Origin: Albifimbria verrucaria
Taxonomy: Eukaryota > Ascomycota > Sordariomycetes > Hypocreales > Stachybotryaceae
DNA: 64,000 nucleotides
Assembly (NCBI GenBank): GCA_020081605.1
Contig: JAHREC010000009.1
Location: 2,418,001 to 2,482,000 of the forward strand
Direction of reading: 5' to 3'
In this document: positions 35,625 through 46,181 of the stretch, in pieces
How positions within the stretch are numbered: the first letter of the stretch is position 1
How the letters are laid out: each line of letters opens with the position of its first letter
Notes under the pieces: generated by a model
Databases searched by the model: none
Told to the model about the DNA's origin: nothing
The model's input: the letters and a program-made list of their open reading frames with translations, nothing else
Position numbers and translations under genes: made by a program

Positions 35625-38233
35625 GGAAAGCTATTAGATTCTGAGGATAGGTTGTTGGGTTTGATGATAGCAGATTACTTCGAATAATGGCACCGGCTAA
35701 CACGGTGGTTATATCTAAACATTATGTGGATTCGGGCACAAACATCACCGAGTTGAGCAAGGATGGGTTGGTGAAACGTCGACTTGATTCCTTTGCAGGG
35801 GTTGCGTGGATCAGTTTGCAACGTCATGAGCCCAAGGAAAGGGCCGAAACCCATCAGCTCCATCTCCATCTGGTTAGCCCCTGCTTTGCAAGACTTGATC
35901 GGCCGCCGCAGTGCTTCGAGTTGTGGGGTAGAGGATCCCTAATGGGTCAAGAGCTCTAAATTTGGATGCTGTTAAATTGAATGGAAGCTAGTGTCACGCT
36001 CTCGAGAAGACTTGGCAATGGGAAACTTCATCTTAAAATTCAGGCGATATCCATTGTCTCCTGGTATTTTCAGGAAAGCCTCCATCTCCTTAAAAATAAC
36101 CAACACCTTGGCAGGAGACCCATCCACGGAGCAGTTGTCCCAGAACTCTGAGTCGAGCCTTGTGGGGACTGATCGGACAAAGGCATGCTTATAGGGTTAG
36201 TCCAGCCGGTCCATGTTGTCCCACATCAGCGCCTTCCTAAATTGATTGTGTCAAAGCATGTAAGTGATCATTTCCTTGCCGTCTGAGGTATAGCCGAGGC
36301 TATCACAATAACTACCTATGGAGGTAGTGGTTCCGTTGGGTTTTGGAACTTACCATTTAAACGCTTGATGCACCACCTGCTTCGTAATTCGCCGAGGACT
36401 GCAATCGGGCCTATACATTCTGAGGTCATGCAAGCAAGGTGACAGCGAAGTCAGAGGAAACTATCTGATTGGTGAATTAACTGCGATCGCGGGGAACGTC
36501 ATGTCGATAAGCTTGGCTCTGAACTTCCTCGCCATCGATGTCATAGCAACACTCGGGAATACCTTCGACATGCTATTGCGCTCGGTCAATTTAAGGCCAA
36601 ATCTTCTGTTAACAGGCCGTAATTTGTGGGAAAACTGTGCAAGCCTCCACCCAGAATGTGTATTCCACTTGGCAACAAGGCAGCGGCAGGTCACGGCAGA
36701 CCACGGCTTCGGGGTGGACTTGGGCCCAAGGTCTCCGTGTTACGGAGGCATCTGGGCCTGGAAGCCCACGTTGACATCATAAGCACGCGCCCAACAATAT
36801 CTTTCCGAGATTTTGAACCATTCCTGACTAAAGGAGGAGCATTTGCTTAGAGAGGCTAGGCTGAGGCATATATTGATGCTCAGAAGTTGATAATGGGCCT
36901 GGTTGCAAGACCATACCACAAAGCTAGCGGCATTGGCCTATGCTTGAGGGTCTGCACTGAAGTCACCTTCTCGCACGTATTTTTCACCTTTTTTTTCTAT
37001 CTCAGGCTAATAGACATTGACATATTTCATGGGATGTCGAAGCAATGAATTAGGTGTGGTTTCTGTGTATCTAGAAATCATTTAGGTTTTAACGGGTTTT
37101 TGGAAATGTGATTTAATGCTGCCTTGTTACATTACAACCTCTGATTCGTAACAATAATTCCTTACATCTTCATAGTATGAGTCGCATGCTCAGCCTAGTC
37201 CCTTTACAAGCAACATGGCAGTAGCTGGGCGAGCATAAATATATGTCCATTTAGGCTCCATATTCTGCATAACCTCACTGAGCCGATAACAGTACGGTAG
37301 CAGTTTCTGATTCACCGGTAACGCTCGTTTTGTTAACAGTTAGAGTGCAAAAGATAGAAGCGTTCTCTTTACATTGGAACGTCGCATAGCTTGGGTCTCT
37401 CCTAAACCCTTGGTCCACATACGAGCGTGTGATCAGACACCCCGTGGCTACCTCCAGCTGGTGCTCGTCGGTAACACTCGACATTAGGACAGCAAGTCTA
37501 CATTACACGCTTCATACTGTGAGCTACTCCTCAATATTGTACTGTAATAGCACGAAACTAGAGCAATACTGACTGAGGAAACCACTCAAATTCTGTAAAT
37601 CATTTTAAAATGTGGATATGGGCATGGTAAATTAGCAGGGTTCATTTCACTTGAGTCGCTGGAAACTTGACGTGAAGAAAAGATTCCAAGAGCTTCAGCG
37701 TCGAAGTCTCAAGCACGTATTGAGAGAGAAGTGAGACAGCAAGATTAAAATATCGAGACATCCCGCCAGACTGTGATTGCTCCCATGAGGCCTATTCAAT
37801 GCTTAGAATATATATATTTTAGACTAATAGAGTAGACTGCTTCGGAATACTAATGAAACGTCGGTATGTTCTCTATCAGAATCCTTATCTTTTACCTCTC
37901 AAAGGATTTTGCGCACGTACTCTGAAGGGAGGAAAATTCAAGGCCCACAATCATGTCCCCTCCCTTTGCTTTGTAGTGATTCAATGCTCCAACGTGCGAT
38001 TATTTCTTTGTTACCAGCCAACAAGCCTTAAACTTTAAGCCACAGCCACAGCACAAAGAGTTTTGTCTATTGATCAAGATGCATTCATTATCTTTGCAAA
38101 TCCCACTTGGCCTTCAACCTGGTTGCTTGAACTTTTCCTGTCCTAGGAAGTTAAGGCAGCCTCCCGGTTCTTCCGCCATCCCTAGGTCTTCTAGGTTTTT
38201 CAATTATATTAAATGCTCATCTAAATCTAAAAC
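35625..38233. other. 2.6-kb stretch without a supported gene
   Basis: Short open frames only. A 69-codon minus-strand frame at 37275-37484 (MSSVTDEHQLEVATGCLITR...) has some protein-like character and a possible upstream splice site, but no family is recognised. Confidence 0.4.
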
Positions 38234-39166
38234 ATGGGAGACCTGTCAGCCAAAGTCATTCCTCTCCTGTTGGCGTTTGAAGAGGCCGGGATTTTGCTTA
38301 TCGAGTGGGAGACCATGCTGCAGCAAACACTCGGTTACCCTCTTGTTTGGGATGGGGTAAGTCGAAATCCGCTACTTTCTTCACGCTGACCTGACGATCC
38401 ATATCAGGATCTATTCTTCATTGTGCCAGATGACCAACTAAAGATAACACGTGAGATCACCGCGGGCCTGGGCTTTGAAGCCATCAGACTAGAAAGCCTC
38501 AAGCCGCGCTACGCGTCGGAATACTTAAATATTGGCGACCGCTACATAATCAACGACGTTGAAGAAGGAAGAAACCATACTACTGCTAAATATAAACGGC
38601 TTCTGCTCCTGCCCATGTCATGGGCTGGGATAAGAGACGATGAAATTGTTCCTTGTGATCGCTCTGATCTCGGTATTCCATGCAAAGTCTGGACAATACC
38701 CCTTCCAGCCACTTGTGCAACACTCTTGCGACTCTCGGCCAAGGAAAAGCTGGGGAGTAGTTTCCGTTCAAGTCTTCGATGGAAGCTTACGAGCGCGATT
38801 GCATACGGACTATTTGACATGAGTTACGAGGGAGACTATCAAGAGCATCCGGACCCTGATGAGCCATTCTCAGCTGAAGAACAGGCAGAAATGGACAGCG
38901 CAATCGTCCAAATAAGAGGGTGGGCTTGGAGGAGCGATGAGGAGTGGCTGAGGGAAGCCTTGATTCAAGCCGTTACAGGGAGATCACCTACGACGACTTG
39001 CCACACAGTTAGAGAAAGGCGCGATGGCCATATCACTACAGTTGAATGTTCAAGTCGTCTAAACCGGCTTTCCTTTGTGTTCCTATTAAGAATACAAAAA
39101 TTCTGGTCTAAGCCTTTGTTGTTCTGGCTTGTCCTCTTCCATCAAGCTGTGTACCTCTGCGTGTAG
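38234..39166 (+). CDS. hypothetical protein, two exons
   Basis: Exon 38234-38356 (MGDLSAKVIPLLLAFEEAGI...LVWDG) and exon 38408-39166 join in phase 0 across a GTAAGT...ATCAG intron (38357-38407), giving 293 residues. The region around the junction (WDGDLFFIVPDDQLKITREI, then GLGFEAIRLESLKPRYASEY) looks like a fungal family distantly resembling nucleotidyltransferase folds, but I see no complete catalytic motif. The last 80 residues (after RGWAWRSDEEWLREALIQAV) look less conserved and end in a hydrophobic stretch, so the true end may lie in another frame. The convergent neighbour is a broken nucleotidyltransferase. Confidence 0.6.
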
Positions 39167-39297
39167 GCATGATTTGTTTATATTGGGCCTTAAGGGCCAG
39201 AAAGCCTAAGAGCTTTACGTAACGAAAGAAGAACAAGGGCAGAGAGCGAGGCAGTTAAATGCGTATACAGCGCCAGATACAGAAGAAGAAAATGGCT

Positions 39298-40016
39298 CTA
39301 TGCATCTGATGCCTGTGACAGGGCCTCCTTTAGATCATCCTTGCTAAGTACACTCTTCATGATGTCCGCCCACTCATTTTTGCGCTTGTTTTCCCAGTTC
39401 CTGATTATTTTCCCTACTGCCCAGTACAGCTTGTTCGGTGTTTGAGTCTTGTAATTAACAAAGTCCACTTTCTGGTCATTGCTAATAAGCCAATCAGCCA
39501 AGTACAAAATGTCTTCCGTGTCAGCGTCAACTTTCGCGATAGATTTGGGGCGGGTGCTATCTATCATGTGAACGCATCGCTTGATCTTGGTCAAGATTAG
39601 TAGACCTGGACGTAGAACCGGGATGGTCTCTGCTGGGGAAATCGAAGAAATGCCTTTGCCTGCGGACTTCTGGATTTCACAGGTGCTGATCTCGATGACA
39701 TGCAGAGTCTGAGGAGACCAAGCTCGCCGATGGGAAGAGTTTCCACGGGAACACGGAGACTGGACTCGGCAATGAAGAAGAGCTTCTAGCCTTCGACAAC
39801 GAATCGCGAGTCATTTTGCGTAATGAGCTGAGTAATTCGTCCTCGCATATCATCACGGCTGCCATCAATCTCGACATCGATATCCATCGTGTGTCGCTGA
39901 TGATCAAGGAGATTGAGGGCGAAACCGCCGATGAATGCATGCTTTACACCATGGAGCTGGAGTATGCTTGAAAAAGCTACTGCTGCTTGCATCTTAGCTG
40001 CTAGCAAGGCTTCCAT
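39298..40016 (-). pseudogene. nucleotidyltransferase-fold gene with an in-frame stop and a frameshift
   Basis: From the ATG at 40014-40016, MEALLAAKMQAAVAFSSILQ leads to the nucleotidyltransferase motif AFIGGFALNLLDHQRHTMDI followed by DVEID (GG followed by DxD-type acid residues). A TAG codon at 39786-39788 then interrupts the frame, which resumes with KLFFIAESSLRVPVETLPIG. A second break at about 39705-39713, equal to one missing base, precedes TLHVIEIST, PVLRPGLLILTKIKRCVHMI and DSTRPKSIAKVDADTEDILY. The end is QASDA at 39298. Corrected length would be 239 residues. Relatives include small nucleotidyltransferases with a mobile, patchy distribution. The nonsense codon makes this the best candidate for real inactivation in the window. 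Confidence 0.72.
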
Positions 40017-40398
40017 GGTAAAGGCAGGGAGGTGGTTGTGTCTGAGGAGTACGAAGGGAGATGCTGCCGTACAGCCGAGTGGATGAATGATTACAGAGAG
40101 AAGAGGAGACTCAAGAAACACTTATTACGAAGGAAGTATTTATACTGAGTAAAGCTCTTGCGTTTCACTGTACCATCTAGCTGTCAACTGGCTGCCAGCT
40201 GTGCGATGAAACTTGGCTGTTCGAAAGAAAAAGTATCCGCGCAGTGCTTTTGGTGACTGTATCATCTTGGAGTTGAAGCTACATTTGACATTAATTTTGT
40301 AACTAAAGCATGTTTTTACCGAAATTCTAAAGCAATCTATCTTCTCTAGCAAGTTTATCATTCACCTTGCCCCCAGTCCCAGTCCCAGCACGCTATTA
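40017..40398. other. upstream flank of the MITE, no gene seen
   Basis: No supported feature between the nucleotidyltransferase start and the inverted-repeat element. Confidence 0.45.
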
Positions 40399-40400
40399 TA

Positions 40401-40636
40401 TAGTGGGAAGGCAGAAATTCCGCATGTCTAGCGTAGATATCTTGGTAAAAGATCAACCAAATACCTAATAATAAACGACTAAAAATATTATAAACTTGTA
40501 AGAATATGATAATAAATTAGTTAATTAATATATATTTATAAATTCATTATACTTTTAGTCGTTTATTATTAGGTGTTTTGTCGAATTTTAATCGAGATAT
40601 CTATGCTGTATATGCGGAACTTCTGCTCTCCTACTG
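40401..40636. mobile_element. MITE-like fold-back element with long terminal inverted repeats and TA target duplication
   Basis: The left end reads TAGTGGGAAGGCAGAAATTC and the reverse complement of the right end reads CAGTAGGAGAGCAGAAGTTC, and the match continues inward. The inner part is an exact inverted pair (ACCTAATAATAAACGACTAA at about 40465 and its complement at about 40553), with AGATATCT repeats outside it. The arms together cover about 90 bases each and flank an AT-rich core of about 60 bases. TA dinucleotides flank both ends (40399-40400 and 40637-40638), which fits Tc1/mariner-type insertion. No coding capacity is present. The element is probably non-autonomous and depends on a transposase elsewhere. 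Confidence 0.8.
40465..40576. repeat. internal perfect inverted repeat of the MITE
   Basis: A pair of about 22 bases in inverted orientation surrounds an AT-rich loop of roughly 65-70 bases. The two arms are identical, while the outer parts of the element have diverged. Confidence 0.8.
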
Positions 40637-40638
40637 TA

Positions 40639-41158
40639 CATTAATAGCCCAGAACTTTCTTTTCCAGGGTAGTCAGGAAATCAACACACATTATACAGTC
40701 GTAGTCCAGGCTGAAGCATAATACAAACTACACACCTGAATCAATGAGTAGTTTCGAGATCATTCATACCCACATGCCGCAAAACCAATGTCCAAAATGT
40801 TGTCGGCGTGTTTCGTTCTTACCTAGCTTCGCGAATGTATCTGGACAAATGCTTCAAGGCCGTGCGAATTTTTCAGGTGAGCCTTGGGATAATGGAACAG
40901 TCCCAGATTATGAAATCAGACTTGGGTCATTTACAAATACCACTCAATTTGAGTGCGTGCCATGCCTTAAAAGAAGGGGTAGTTCTTTTAACTCCATAGA
41001 GTCATTTCATACTACCAAACAAGAACGGTATTCATGATAGTATGAGATAATATTCTACTCAGACATAATTCTACAGCTCTTGCGGACGATTAAAAACTAT
41101 TAATCACATATGTGTAATCATGCGCCTCCAAGAATATTAATTTTTCCCCAACCATTGA
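40639..41158. other. intergenic with an uncertain 97-codon plus-strand frame
   Basis: A frame at 40744-41037 starts MSSFEIIHTHMPQNQCPKCC and contains two CxxC pairs (CPKC and CVPC), suggesting possible metal binding. No family is recognised and no splice sites support it, so it is mentioned with low confidence. Confidence 0.3.
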
Positions 41159-41849
41159 TTAAAGTCCAGCAGCCAAAGCGCCCAGAGCCAGCATGGCGAC
41201 CATACCAGCAGATCCAGCAGTGGCAGCACCGTTGGGCACGACAGGTGTTCCCGAAGGAGCCGTGCCGTTCACAGATGGGGACGGGGTAACGACTGTGGAG
41301 TGGGTTACGCTAGGCACAGCTGGGGCCGAGACAGAGGCCGGGGCAGAGGAGATGCTGGCAGAGGAATGGCTGCTAGAGATGGAAACCTGTGTCTCAGCCG
41401 CTGCAGAGGTCTCTGCCGAGGAGGAGACGACAGGAACCTCAGAGACAGAGGTGGTCGTAGCCGGGGCTGCACTGGAAGAGGCTTGAGCGGCAGAAGTAGT
41501 AGCAGCCTGGTGCAGTGACGTAGCAGCCGAGCAGAAAGGCACAGCAGCGGGCAGGACCTCATCTATATCCAAAGTTAGCGACCGGCCAAGACAACTTTCA
41601 ACATCACAACTGACCCAAAGCTACGTCGGCGCCACAGGTGTTAACAATACACAAAGTTCCCTTGCGGTAGATGGCTTCGTAGTTAGACTGGATGCACCAG
41701 CACCAACCGTCATCGAGAGCGCAGTTGGTAGCCTCGGTGGTAGCGTCGTTGAGACACTCGAGCGAGCACTTGGGGAAGTAGTCGGCACGATCCTGGGCCA
41801 GGACGAGGTGAGCGGCCATAGCGGCCATGGTCAGAACGAAGGTCTTCAT
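41159..41849 (-). CDS. CFEM-domain, GPI-anchored cell-surface protein
   Basis: Exons 41849-41615 and 41562-41159 join across intron 41563-41614 into 212 residues. The signal peptide (MKTFVLTMAAMAAHLVLA) is followed by a CFEM domain with eight cysteines: CSLEC, NC, WCWC, LC, TC and, after the splice, FC. The Asp in the DDGWCWC stretch is at the position used for haem binding in known members. The rest is a Ser/Thr/Ala-rich stalk and a C-terminal hydrophobic GPI signal (GMVAMLALGALAAGL). Such proteins sit in the cell wall or membrane and act in haem or iron capture, adhesion or host interaction. The frame is intact. Confidence 0.92.
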
Positions 41850-41958
41850 GTTGGCGAAGGAGGGTGGCTGGCTTGCGTGCTTGGAATGTCAGGAACGAAT
41901 AGAAAGAGTGAATGATTCGTTGACGAAGAGAACCGCAGAATAGGGTGTTGTTCGGAGG

Positions 41959-41966
41959 TATATATA
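41959..41966 (-). promoter_or_regulatory. TATA box of the CFEM gene
   Basis: TATATATA (palindromic) lies about 110 bases upstream of the CFEM start at 41849 on the minus strand. It is inferred from consensus and spacing. Confidence 0.5.
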
Positions 41967-42868
41967 CACCGCTGAGCGCCTCCAGAAGAATCGACAAAAA
42001 CTACAAGGAAATTGCTGTGGGCCATCATCACATGGAAGCGAATTCCCATAGCCCTCTTGGGCAATTAGCCCTCAGAAGGCTTGCCAGCTTCATTTCGTCC
42101 TCCGATCGGATCCCGAAACACCCTCAGCTTCTCACACCAGCGTTCAGAAAAAGCCGCAAGACCCCTGCTATTTCTCTGCTCGCCAGGAAGAATGGCTCGT
42201 AAAAGGACCCGCTTTGAGAGTAGACCGCTGGGCAAAATAGTCGCGAACGGCGCTATTAGATCGGGATCCCGGTTTATCAGATGATCAGATAATCTGATAA
42301 GATCGTGCGAGGACTTCACATCTCCACACCACCCACGCCAGCAACCTCCACTAAGCCAATTTCAGCTACCTGGAGAGTCCAGGCTGCTGCGGTGGGATGG
42401 GGCGCGGAAATCTGACTCTTTGTCGAGTGGATCGTGTCGGAAGCTTCCGGCGTGGCCTGACTGTTGACGCGTGAGTAATAGAAAACGTCGTGGAAGAAGA
42501 CGTGAACTTGAGAGACGTTGGGGTTGGAAGCAATAGGTAGATGATCAGAGCTTGAGCTGTGCTTTTAAATTCATAGTTGTGCACAACAGCATTGTCAGTG
42601 GTAGGTTCAATTCCTCGTCGACTGCGTGAAATTCAGAGAGCGCAAATTCTTCTCGTCTCCGGTCCCGTCGACAAGCCAGCCACATATGCACCATCATTAA
42701 CCGAACTATTGATATGCCGAGGTGACTGCATTCGTATTAAGTGGGACGACACCATCTCAACTTCTCAGTGTTATATTAACAATCCAATCGCTTTGTTCAT
42801 TTTTAAACCTCATTTCCTTCGTCCCTTCACCCTCGCTTCCATTTCATTCACGTCATGCCCCTGCTTCC
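41967..42868. other. intergenic, no gene seen
   Basis: No supported gene. A tRNA B-box-like string at about 42603 has no matching tRNA fold around it. Confidence 0.5.
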
Positions 42869-44002
42869 TTACAGGAGATCCTCCAAGTTGGACGCAATGT
42901 CATCAACATTTGTTCCAAAGTACTGGGGAACAGTCTGTATACCCATTTATCAGTATTGAATTCGTTAATTGGCTCAAAAGACCCCAAGGTCTTTCAAAGA
43001 ATTGACTCACCTGCAGATACAGCACACCATCCTCGATGACACTCTCGTTGTAAGTCTTCTTCATCTGGCCATCATCCACGACCCGGAAGACCACCTTGCC
43101 AGACTCGACAGCATCGTGGAACGCCTCCCTCATCATGTCGTCCTCGCCGAATTTTTGATACTGCAGGTTGTTGGCCAATCCGTTCATATACAGGCGGACA
43201 AAGTTGCCGATGTTCGTCTCCCACCGATCCTGCGAGTTGGAGGCACCCTTGAGCTTCTCGAATACCTGCGCAAAGTTGGGGTCCAGGACGATGTCCTTCT
43301 GCAGCAGCTCACTGATCTTCTTCTGCACCAGTCCGATCTCGGCGTCGTAGTCAGCCTTGATACCTCGACGAGCGACAAAGCTAAAGGGCAGCCCATCGGG
43401 AGAAGGAGCTTCGTTGAGGGCATCGGCAAGCTTCTGGTTCTCAAGAGCGTCGTAGATGTTGGTGCCAAGGTAGTTTTGTCCGAACAAAATAACGAGCTGG
43501 CCAGAGGGAGAAATGACGACGCCGTTGTAGGTGAACTTCTTACCCTCGTCGAGGTCCAGAGTGATGGTGTGGGCGTGCGCGATCGCGTTAATCTCCTGCT
43601 TAACCTCATCGTCGTTCCTCTCCAGGAAATACTTGATTTGGCTGATTGCTGAGCTGATGTACCTGCACAGCAGTCAGTACGTCATTCTCGGCCATGGACA
43701 TACCTGTCCCGGCAGCACAATTGATTGTAGGAAACATACTCAGAGATCATTGAGCCCGTCGACTGCTTCGCATATCCATTCTCTTCGCCATAGGGCCAGA
43801 TTTGTGCCGGGTCAATGTTAATCGTCCATGGCTCGCCCAGGAGATCTGTGAGTTGCGCCTCGTAATCAGACTTCTTGCTATCCCACTCATCGCGGACTGG
43901 AGGTAAGATCATGTTAGTGAAGAATCGCGGCGACTGCATTGAGGAGACGTACTGTTCTTGCGGACCGCAAGGGAAGCTTCTCGGCAGGGGGAGACGGCTC
44001 AT
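42869..44002 (-). CDS. hypothetical fungal protein, three exons
   Basis: Exons 44002-43704, 43662-43011 and 42934-42869 join in frame into 338 residues. The introns are 43663-43703 (only 41 bp) and 42935-43010. The start MSRLPLPRSFPCGPQEQYVS was chosen as the Met followed by the first conserved-looking stretch. The chain is soluble, acidic and mostly helical, with short motifs such as GEPWTINIDPAQIWPYGEEN, SSAISQIKYFLERNDDEVKQ and FVARRGIKADYDAEIG, and ends GTNVDDIASNLEDLL. No signal peptide, membrane segment or catalytic motif is visible. The clean splicing over three exons supports a real gene. I do not recognise a function. Confidence 0.72.
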
Positions 44003-45398
44003 TGTGATGATTGTAAAAGTATTATGTTTGTCAATGTGCAGAGATGATTCTTGATTGAAGGATAGAGATGGAGTGATTGAAAGCAAGCAGCATAATCGCG
44101 ACTCCTTATATCTTGACATGTGTTGAAAACCCCTATTGCCTCCACGTAATTTCACTACAGAGCTTCACGCAATACGCTTGGCGTCGGCAACCATTCAGCC
44201 TTGATCAGCCACGTCCCGCTACGTGAACGGGGACCATACACGGTCGCATGGTCGATTAACGGCAAGCGATTGCAAACCAAGTTTGAGTGTGCCTCGCCTG
44301 CTCCATTGACCGTTTCGTGGCGTCCGCCATTCCGGCCGGTTGAACAGCCGGCTCTCAACCAAACAGGGTGGGAAAGCAACCGTGTGCTCGTAATTGGCAT
44401 CGGGTGCGGGTTTCGACACAAGGGTGTGCTGGGTGCCTGGTGTCACTGCTGGTAGGGCGAAGCGGCTGAGAGGGACGGGTCCATGCTAGTTGAGTTAGCA
44501 GCGCTGGGACCCTGCGTCTTCTCCCCGCAGTGGATGGAAACCGGCCAACTTGGCGTTCGTTAGGCCCTGGAGCTGAACATTGGTCGCCTGTTGCGGGATT
44601 GCTGGGCAAGGCAAGGCAGAAACTGGCCGGTAGATGCTTGACAGATAAAGGAAGCGATCAGCACGCACGAGGCAGAGCCTCAGACAATTGAGGTGAACCT
44701 CGCTCCGCTGGCTACGTAGTGTCCTGTCCTGTCCCGCTCTTAGAAGGGAACTGACCCGTCATAATCTGGCCACCATCTTCTCCAACCGTCACCTACAGTA
44801 GCTCACAGGCTACAGCAAAATGGTAACAGCGCACGTGGTGGCTGAGTCAATACAAACATCTCCCCAGAGACGTACATATGTCAGATCAGACATGAACCAC
44901 GGCTAAAGCAAGCTATCTGCAAGGCACATAGGGATTACACGCGCCACGCACCAATGGCCTGGGCGCTTTACTTCCTGATCGCGAACGGTGAATGCCTTCA
45001 AAATCCGCAAGGCTGCCACCTCGTCCAGCCCTTGTCATCGATGCTGCTCGCCGACGCTGCCAAAGATAATAACCGCCGTCAGCATCCTCCAGCCAATAAC
45101 CGGACAACCCCAAAAGAGGATCTGTCCCCAGTGGACATTCATAAATAGCTCAGCTGCGTGTAAGCATAGGATGGCGAATTAAGCGGGCGCTGAGGTCCGT
45201 TCAATCCCATTCCATCCCACAGGTTGGTAGTTGAACTTAAAAATAAATAAATAAAAATACCACCGTGTCCTGCCATTGTCGACCAACAACAACACCATCA
45301 TCATCACCAACCACAGACCGCATCACACCAACACCACCAACAACAACAACACCGTACTACACATCACACTGCGTACAGGCACCCTTAAAAAAAAAAAG
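44003..45398. other. 1.4-kb divergent intergenic region
   Basis: Shared upstream region of two divergent genes. It ends in a simple-repeat-rich leader before the plus-strand gene. No gene supported. Confidence 0.5.
45283..45360. repeat. CAA/ATC/CACCA-type simple repeats in the leader of the next gene
   Basis: Runs of CAACAACAACACC, ATCATCATCACC and CACCAACAACAACAACACC precede the ATG at 45399, with a 13-A run at about 45388-45400. They probably lie in the 5' UTR. Confidence 0.6.
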
Positions 45399-45940
45399 AT
45401 GTCCCGCAATTTCAGACACTCCCTGCAAAGCTCGGATTACAGAAACTCCTTGCAAAGCACAATCACCACTGAAACCGAGCCATCCAGCCCCTCCCCATCC
45501 AACGCCACGCCCTTCCCTCTCTTAAGAACCTGCCTCCTCTGCTGGACCTCCTCTCACGTCCGCCCTACTACCTCTTCGTGGAGCTCCGGAGCTATGCCTA
45601 CGTCGATCGCCAGATCATCGTCCAGGCCAGCCACCCTCCCTCCCTCAGCCTGCTGGCCACCTACCTAGAGACGCAGTGCCGCTCCATGACGGTTAAATGG
45701 GAGCCGTCCGCATATGGACCGGCCCCGATGCAGGACCGTGTCGTTCTCACACCAAACCGGTCTACTGCCAAGACCACCTCCGAGATATCCGCCGCGCCCT
45801 TGCTGGCCCTCATTGAAAGTGTCCTTGGCTACGACTTGGCCTCGAGTGACTTCACCGAGGGCTCCTACCGCTGGCGCTACAAGCGCACGGCGCCTTACAC
45901 TGATCAACCTGTAATGCGCATGGATGCTTACCCTCTCTAG
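45399..45940 (+). CDS. hypothetical protein, one frameshift
   Basis: The ATG at 45399 opens MSRNFRHSLQSSDYRNSLQS and a Ser/Pro-rich segment. At CTCTTAAG (45519-45526) one base appears missing, and the adjoining frame continues KNLPPLLDLLSRPPYYLFVE, LRSYAYVDRQIIVQAS and a regular soluble region to MRMDAYPL at 45940. Corrected length is 180 residues. The second half has even amino-acid use and looks coding. No known domain or targeting signal is recognised. The long open frame after the break and its position in a gene-dense region support a gene. Confidence 0.55.
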
Positions 45941-46181
45941 TCAGTGATACAAGGCCATGTGTTGCGGGCAGAGCTGGTCGCGACACCAAGTAGAGGCGGT
46001 TCATCTTCATGAGTTTATGTAGCAATGTATTTCGGATGGTATTCCTTGTTACTCGTACACATATGAAACCCTCAACTCATCATGATGACGCGGGGTGTAC
46101 CGACAAATGAGCCCTTTTTATCTGCAAATCCCCATTACCCACCGGGCCATTCGCAAAGTTCCCGCCATGCTAGAGCCCTTC

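Noticed and set aside
36501..36850. 93-codon plus-strand frame starting MSISLALNFLAID
   Set aside because: No motif, no splice support and an overlapping frame of similar quality in the same place.
41193..41562. Long overlapping frames opposite the CFEM stalk
   Set aside because: Mirror frames of the Ser/Thr/Ala-rich repeat-like coding sequence; the CFEM frame explains the region fully.
42595..42625. tRNA-like B-box (GGTTCAATTCC)
   Set aside because: Two of five T-stem pairs fail and no acceptor stem, A-box or anticodon arm can be drawn around it.
45270..45410. Short direct repeats as a CRISPR-like array
   Set aside because: They are simple trinucleotide repeats in a eukaryotic leader, with no regular spacers.
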